Origin: Syntrophomonadaceae bacterium
GTDB taxonomy: Bacteria > Bacillota > Syntrophomonadia > Syntrophomonadales > Syntrophomonadaceae
Assembly: GCA_028683995.1 (NCBI GenBank)
Contig: JAQUGU010000028.1
Span: forward strand, 2,122-12,296
DNA: 10,175 nucleotides
Reading direction: 5' to 3'
The notes beneath the pieces were generated by a model, which saw only the letters and a program-made list of their open reading frames with translations, was not told the DNA's origin and made no database searches. How positions within the stretch are numbered: the first letter of the stretch is position 1; every line of letters begins with the position of its first letter. Shown here one piece after another: positions 6,363 to 10,175 of the stretch. The translations under genes and the position numbers were made by a program.

Positions 6363-6536
6363 ATGGATAATAAAAGAGCGCGAGAAATTATAAATTCTCT
6401 GGGTGTAATCGAGGTTTTATATCAGAGTCGCCCGATATGGATTGAGGATATCGATGGCAGCCTGGCCCAGGTCAGGTACCTGGATGACAGGGATAGTAGT
6501 TTTGAAATCCCGGTAGGCGAACTGCAAGAAAGATAA
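6363..6536 (+). CDS. sspH: H-type small acid-soluble spore protein
   Basis: This 57-residue protein matches the SspH family of minor small acid-soluble proteins found in the spore core of Bacilli and Clostridia. The visible agreement with Bacillus SspH is the N-terminal RA(K/R)E(I/L) helix, a central P-(I/V)-x-I-x-x-(I/V)-D strand, the (A/V)R-(Y/I) segment and the C-terminal (I/V)PVxxLxE ending; length is 57 against about 59. ATG 6363 is used because AAAGGTG lies eight bases upstream. The longer ATG 6342 lies before that site. The gene is divergent from the importer operon and ends in a strong hairpin. In Bacillus, sspH is expressed in the forespore under sigma-G, but I could not find a convincing sigma-G -35/-10 pair here. 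Its presence argues that the organism is or recently was spore-forming. Confidence 0.85.
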   Translation: MDNKRAREIINSLGVIEVLYQSRPIWIEDIDGSLAQVRYLDDRDSSFEIPVGELQER

Positions 6537-6563
6537 ACGCTATGTGTATCAAAATCTACTTAC

Positions 6564-6601
6564 AGCCAGGTGGTAATGGTATTACTGCCTGGCTTATTTA
6601 A
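6564..6601 (+). terminator. Long hairpin terminator after sspH
   Basis: AGCCAGG (6564-6570) pairs with CCTGGCT (6588-6594), and inside it GTAAT (6573-6577) pairs with ATTAC (6581-6585) around a GGT loop, with TG/TG mismatches between the two stems. The tail TATTTAAT is only moderately T-rich. The stem is strong enough to call a terminator 27 bases after the stop codon. Confidence 0.7.
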
Positions 6602-6678
6602 TACTGGTAGGAAATCAGTTAGGAAGCCTAAAATTGCAGTCGGGGGCAAGGAGGCGGGAACGGGAACTTCAATTTCCC

Positions 6679-6708
6679 TTGACATTATCGGGGTTTTTAC
6701 GGTTGAAT
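6679..6708 (+). promoter_or_regulatory. Candidate promoter of the LysE-family gene
   Basis: A perfect TTGACA -35 (6679-6684) is followed after 18 bases by TTGAAT (6703-6708), which matches four of six bases of the -10 consensus. The dyad GGGAA (6662-6666) / TTCCC (6674-6678) ends directly against the -35 and could be an operator. The stretch 6602-6660 upstream carries no gene I can support. It is G-rich at 6642-6664. Confidence 0.5.
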
Positions 6709-6756
6709 TAATGTTAATCTTTTCTTTAAGCAACTGTGGTGTGGTGGTGTGTAGAA

Positions 6757-7389
6757 ATGGATATAACCGCGTTATTTATAACTGCTTTTCTGGTAGGCCT
6801 TTCCGGAGCTATGATGCCCGGTCCTCTTTTGACCGTAGCTATTGCTGAGAGTGCCCGCCGCGGTTTTAAGGCCGGTCCCCTTATTGTACTGGGGCATGGC
6901 ATACTGGAGCTGGCTTTGATAATAGCTTTGCTGGCAGGACTCTCTTATTATTTGCAAAAACCTGTGGTTACTACGGTTATTTCCGTAATTGGAGGAGCCT
7001 TCTTGCTGTTTATGGGATTTAATATGATAAGGGATGTCCTGCAGGGGCGGGTTACCCTGGAAAGCAGCGATAATGATGCCGGTACAGGGATTAATATGCA
7101 CCCGGTTATGGCCGGTATCCTGGTTAGTATATCCAATCCCTTCTGGTCAATATGGTGGGCCACCATCGGCCTTACCTATTTGACTATGGCTTTAAAAAGC
7201 GGCACCATGGGGATTGCCTCGTTTTTTAGCGGGCATATCATGGCTGATCTGCTCTGGTATTCCCTGATTTCCGCAGCTATAGCCGGAGGCCGCCGTTTTC
7301 TGAAGCAGTCGGTGTACCAGACCATTATTATGTTCTGCGGCCTCTTTTTAATTGGCCTGGGCGGGTACTTTATCTACGGGGTAATATAA
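6757..7389 (+). CDS. LysE/RhtB family transporter, probable amino acid or metabolite exporter
   Basis: This 210-residue membrane protein belongs to the LysE superfamily, whose characterised members export amino acids such as lysine, threonine or homoserine by proton antiport. It opens with a hydrophobic helix containing LSGAMMPGPLLTV (15-27), the conserved PGP signature of the family. It then has ESARRGFKAGPLIVLGHGILE, a segment usual for these proteins, followed by further hydrophobic segments that together suggest about six membrane spans. The motif SISNPFWSIWW after the central loop is also typical. ATG 6757 is preferred over GTG 6736, which would add a Trp-Trp-Cys stretch unlike the family. 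The ribosome site (GGTG) is weak. The gene has its own promoter candidate and converges on a broken ATPase gene. The substrate cannot be deduced. Confidence 0.88.
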   Translation: MDITALFITAFLVGLSGAMMPGPLLTVAIAESARRGFKAGPLIVLGHGILELALIIALLAGLSYYLQKPVVTTVISVIGGAFLLFMGFNMIRDVLQGRVTLESSDNDAGTGINMHPVMAGILVSISNPFWSIWWATIGLTYLTMALKSGTMGIASFFSGHIMADLLWYSLISAAIAGGRRFLKQSVYQTIIMFCGLFLIGLGGYFIYGVI

Positions 7390-7415
7390 CCAAACAAGGG
7401 GACGTTCTTTTTGTT

Positions 7416-7715
7416 TTACTTCTGTAGCAGCAACCCCAACAGCTGCGATTCCAATCTCAGCAATTCCGGGTCGGAGAAGCTGCGTTTTTCTCCCAGGTTT
7501 ACTCTAATATCATGAGCGATGTGGGCCGGGCGAGGGGACAGGATAAGGATACGGTCAGCCAGGCAAAGGGCTTCTTTGAGGTCATGGGTTACGGAAATTA
7601 TGGTAAAATGTTTTTCCTGCCAGTGCTCCAGCAGATCCTGCATGATTTCCAGTTTCACCGGGAGATCTAGAGAGCTAAAGGCTTCATCCAGTATGAGTAA
7701 ATCCGGCTCAGTTAC
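7416..7715 (-). pseudogene. 5'-truncated ABC transporter ATPase (sulfonate/nitrate/taurine type)
   Basis: Reading the - strand from about 7715, the frame gives VTEPDLLILDEAFSSLDL, an ABC Walker B and D-loop, then VKLEIMQDLL, the H-loop in ISVTHDLKEAL and the C-terminal ILILSPRP segment, ending at a proper stop at 7416. This is the last 100 or so residues of an SsuB/TauB/NrtD-like ATPase. Just upstream, where family members read '..ARAL' and the LSGGxxQR signature, the frame reads unrelated residues and meets a stop within about 12 codons. Walker A, Q-loop and signature are absent from the window. A GTG at 7658 could start an 80-residue piece, but without a nucleotide-binding P-loop it could not act as an ATPase. 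I interpret it as a decaying remnant left by deletion or rearrangement. No matching permease or binding-protein gene is adjacent. Confidence 0.8.
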
Positions 7716-7779
7716 CCAAACAGGATATATGCTGGTTATATAGAATATTTAAAGGTAATTTATTGGTGGGGGTGTGAAG

Positions 7780-9441
7780 ATGAGTTCCTGGTGGAATATA
7801 CGCTACATAAGACGGCGTCAAACAATAGTGGGTACTTTCATGAAACATGGCCTCGGTTACCTGTTGCAGCGCTTCGGATTAGCCGGGACAATGCAGTTAT
7901 CTACCCGACAGATTATGAACGGCAGTCATGAGGCAGCCGAATACCTGCTGGCCGATAATCTGCGCCAGGCTATGGTGGAACTGGGACCAACATTTATCAA
8001 GCTGGGCCAGATGCTCAGTACTCGCCCGGACATGCTGCCCCCACCTTATATAGAAGCCCTGGAAACACTGCAGGATAAAGTACAGGCGTTACCTTATGAA
8101 CAAATTTTAAAACAATTAGTAAACGAAATAGGGCATCCCGAGCACGTTTTTGAAGAATTTGACCAAGAACCCCTGGCGGCAGCATCTATCGGACAAGTTC
8201 ACCGGGCCCGCCTGAAAAGCGGCGAAGAGGTGATTGTAAAGATACAGCGCCCGGATATTGAAAGAAAGGTTGAAAGCGACCTGGAAATAATAAAAGGGCT
8301 GGCACGAATGTCGGAACGAAGATCAGCTGAAGCAAGGCGTATCGGCATTGTCGATATGGTGGAAGAATACAGCCGGATGCTTTTGCGGGAGCTGGATTAT
8401 GCCCGGGAAGCCCGTAACACCGAGAGAGTATATAACAATTTCCGGCATGATGATAGAGTAGTAATTCCGCGGGTATACTGGCAGCATACTACTCCCCGGG
8501 TTTTAACCCAGGAATATATAGCCGGGGTTAAGTTAAGCGATATGGATGAAATTAACCGCCGGGGTTGGAATCGCCGCAAAATATCGAGACTGGGAACGGA
8601 GGCTTTTCTGTCCCAGATACTATTGCATGGCTTCTTTCAAGCCGACCCCCACCCGGGCAATATGCTGGTGGTTGATGAAAACACCATAGCCTTTATTGAT
8701 TTTGGCCAAATTGGGACTTTAACTGAGCGGCGGCTGATTTATTTAGGAGAATTATTGCTCAGCCTTAATAAAGGTGACATATACAAAGCCATGGGTACCT
8801 TGAGAGATATCGGGATTGTGGGAGACTCTACCGACAATGAGGATTTCTATGAAGATTTCGTTGATCTGGTAAAAGATGTGTCTTCAACCACCCTTGGCAA
8901 CCTGGATATGAAAAGGATAAGAAAAGAGTCTCTGGAACTGGCCTATCGTTACCAGCTGAAAATGCCCGCTTATCTTACTGCTCTCATGAAGGCCCTGATT
9001 ACGGTGGAGGGAGTTGGTAAAAAGCTGGACCCGGACTTTAACTTTACCGAGGTGGCTAAACCCCTGGCAACGAAGGTTTACAGTGAACGTTTAAAACCGG
9101 AAAATGTACACAAATTCATTCGCGGTAAATATTACCAGGACATAAGACCCCTGGGTAAGATGCCATCAAATATGAATGCGCTCTTGAATACCGCTAAAGA
9201 AGGCCGTTTAGTCATCAATATGCAACTTGAATTTACTCCCAAAACCCACCGTAAACTTACCCAATTGGCCAGTCGTATAAGTGCCAGCCTTATAATTACC
9301 GGAGCCCTGATTGGTTCCGCTCTTATTATTCAAACCAACCATTCCGCTCAGGTGGAAAAATATTCCTATATGGGGGTTATTGGCTTTGGCCTGGCACTGA
9401 TCTGCCTTATAGTATATTTTCTGGCATCGTTAAGGTCTTGA
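7780..9441 (+). CDS. ABC1/UbiB (AarF) family atypical protein kinase-like protein
   Basis: This 553-residue protein belongs to the ABC1/UbiB family, protein-kinase-like ATP-binding proteins linked in proteobacteria and mitochondria to isoprenoid-quinone synthesis or distribution. It shows the family marks in order: KxGQ in FIKLGQMLSTRPDMLPPPYI (KLGQ 74-77), the Ala-rich loop AAASIGQ (133-139), the ATP lysine K154 in VIVKIQRP, the ELDYAREARN block (204-213), the loop QADPHPGN with D289 and N294, and DFG at 307-309. Two hydrophobic C-terminal helices (about 506-522 and 532-550) anchor it in the membrane, as usual. ATG 7780 is chosen because GGGGGTG ends five bases upstream; GTG 7774 overlaps that site. 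It stands head-to-head with the truncated ATPase. A menaquinone-related role is possible by analogy only, and the name ubiB would overstate what can be seen. Confidence 0.93.
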   Translation: MSSWWNIRYIRRRQTIVGTFMKHGLGYLLQRFGLAGTMQLSTRQIMNGSHEAAEYLLADNLRQAMVELGPTFIKLGQMLSTRPDMLPPPYIEALETLQDKVQALPYEQILKQLVNEIGHPEHVFEEFDQEPLAAASIGQVHRARLKSGEEVIVKIQRPDIERKVESDLEIIKGLARMSERRSAEARRIGIVDMVEEYSRMLLRELDYAREARNTERVYNNFRHDDRVVIPRVYWQHTTPRVLTQEYIAGVKLSDMDEINRRGWNRRKISRLGTEAFLSQILLHGFFQADPHPGNMLVVDENTIAFIDFGQIGTLTERRLIYLGELLLSLNKGDIYKAMGTLRDIGIVGDSTDNEDFYEDFVDLVKDVSSTTLGNLDMKRIRKESLELAYRYQLKMPAYLTALMKALITVEGVGKKLDPDFNFTEVAKPLATKVYSERLKPENVHKFIRGKYYQDIRPLGKMPSNMNALLNTAKEGRLVINMQLEFTPKTHRKLTQLASRISASLIITGALIGSALIIQTNHSAQVEKYSYMGVIGFGLALICLIVYFLASLRS

Positions 9442-9508
9442 TATAAAATAACAAAAACTGGATTTTAATAACAATTAATGACCTAACAAGCAGGAATATA
9501 CATTATCT

Positions 9509-9538
9509 TTGTTTAATAAAACCATATTGCTTTATAGG
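9509..9538 (+). promoter_or_regulatory. Weak promoter candidate before the terminal lipoprotein gene
   Basis: TTGTTT (9509-9514), an 18-base spacer and TATAGG (9533-9538) form a weak housekeeping-like promoter. It is the best pair in the 165-base gap 9442-9606, which otherwise is AT-rich and carries no clear terminator for the UbiB-family gene. Confidence 0.3.
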
Positions 9539-9606
9539 TAAACTCCAGGAAAGGAAGGTGTATCACTTAAAAAAACAGGGCAGTAAGAAAATCTAAGGAT
9601 AGGAGT

Positions 9607-10175
9607 GTGAAGAAAAGAATGATATCAACAAAAAGGATAAAAATAGTTCTTCCCCTGGTAATAGCAATATTTTTATTAACTCTGGTAGCTGGTTGTGGCA
9701 GCAAGACTCCAACCGACAGCGCTAATGTTAATGCTCCAGCCGAAAAACAGGAGCCAGGAGATAAATCTCTGGCCGAGTTATTTGCCAAAACAGGTGATAT
9801 TAAAGGTATGAGCTTTGATTGTATCACCACCCTGCCAGGTGGTCAGACCATGACCAACAAGATGTGGATTGAAGGCGAAAATATGCGTATGGAAAGCCAG
9901 GTGCCCGAGACTGGAGAAAACGTGATATACATAGCCAATGAGGCTGAAAAAGCCATGTACCTTTACCAACCCCAACAAAAAATGGCTACCAAACTGTCGT
10001 ATGATGATGAAGATGGACAATTCTCCAACCCGCTGGATGAACAGGAAGAGGTAGACGAAGAGAATGCTGTCTATGTAGGAAAAGAGAAGATAGACGGCAA
10101 AAACTGCCTGGTATACGAAATAACTGCGGAAGATGCCAAAAGTAAAATGTGGGTCTGGGAAGATAACGGGATGCC
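9607..10175 (+). CDS. Lipoprotein, possibly LolA/RseB-fold, 3' end beyond the window
   Basis: The open frame runs from GTG 9607 to the window edge, giving 189 residues with no stop. The N-terminus is a lipoprotein signal: KKR and further basic residues, a hydrophobic run (13-27) and the lipobox LVAGC with C30. A disordered Thr/Asn/Ala/Pro/Glu linker follows to about residue 57. The exported part alternates short strands, for example WIEGENMRMESQ, YIANEAEKAMYLYQP and CLVYEITA. This resembles LolA/RseB-like or DUF4412-type lipoproteins, in which a beta-sheet carries 'G..MR.E' and 'MYLY.P' phrases; the assignment is by pattern only. Residues 140-160 are strongly acidic. AAGGA lies seven bases before GTG 9607; ATG 9619 is an alternative start that would be 13 bases from the nearer AGGAG. 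No function is proposed beyond an extracytoplasmic, lipid-anchored protein. Confidence 0.8.
   Translation, partial: MKKRMISTKRIKIVLPLVIAIFLLTLVAGCGSKTPTDSANVNAPAEKQEPGDKSLAELFAKTGDIKGMSFDCITTLPGGQTMTNKMWIEGENMRMESQVPETGENVIYIANEAEKAMYLYQPQQKMATKLSYDDEDGQFSNPLDEQEEVDEENAVYVGKEKIDGKNCLVYEITAEDAKSKMWVWEDNGM

Noticed and set aside
6570..6848. A 92-codon + strand open frame covering the terminator and exporter promoter
   Set aside because: It begins inside the sspH terminator stem, overlaps the LysE coding region in another frame and has no protein features.
9558..9596. A possible 12-codon leader peptide starting GTG, ending in the ribosome site of the terminal lipoprotein gene
   Set aside because: A GGAAGG site is present, but the peptide shows no run of regulatory codons and there is no hairpin of attenuator type, so it cannot be separated from chance.
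9567..10020. Two - strand open frames at the window end
   Set aside because: Both are antisense to the lipoprotein gene, which has a clear signal peptide and ribosome site; the hydrophobic look of one is the mirror of that signal sequence region.

Overview
The window most resembles the chromosome of a low-to-medium GC, endospore-forming anaerobic Firmicute (class Clostridia; Syntrophomonas-like relatives are my best guess, by inference only). The grounds are strong AGGAGG-type Shine-Dalgarno sites, frequent GTG and TTG starts, short-signal Gram-positive style lipoproteins, an H-type small acid-soluble spore protein, a UPF0180/YkuS protein, and a sensor protein built on an [FeFe]-hydrogenase H-cluster domain. 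No rRNA, tRNA, CRISPR array, integrase or intact insertion sequence is visible.

Layout. (1) 114-350 (+): small UPF0180 protein with a probable terminator. (2) 377-3603 (-): a two-gene signalling operon. The first gene encodes a 707-residue fusion of a two-cluster ferredoxin, an [FeFe]-hydrogenase-like H-cluster domain, a further four-cysteine Fe-S motif and a histidine kinase. Eleven bases downstream lies a response regulator with an HD-GYP cyclic-di-GMP phosphodiesterase output. (3) 3851-6207 (-): a polar amino acid ABC importer in the order binding lipoprotein, permease, ATPase, with a promoter ahead of the binding protein and a hairpin between binding protein and permease. (4) 6363-6536 (+): sspH-like spore protein with a long hairpin terminator. 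(5) 6757-7389 (+): LysE-family exporter with a TTGACA-containing promoter candidate. (6) 7416 to about 7715 (-): the 3' remnant of a sulfonate/nitrate-type ABC ATPase gene that has lost its 5' half. (7) 7780-9441 (+): ABC1/UbiB atypical kinase. (8) 9607 to the window end (+): start of a lipoprotein gene cut by the window edge.

How the genes work together. The most interesting unit is 377-3603. The H-cluster domain keeps the four cysteines expected to hold the cluster but lacks the proton-relay cysteine and other second-sphere residues of catalytic hydrogenases, so it looks like a sensory (group C-like) hydrogenase. Its fused kinase and the adjacent HD-GYP regulator suggest a direct route from H2 or redox state to cyclic-di-GMP breakdown. 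The amino acid importer is a self-contained operon whose stoichiometry may be set by the hairpin after the binding-protein gene. The remaining genes are single units, and the truncated ATPase marks an old deletion or rearrangement beside the UbiB-family gene. There is no gene-free stretch over 300 bases; the longest gaps (3604-3850 and 6537-6756) are described as features.
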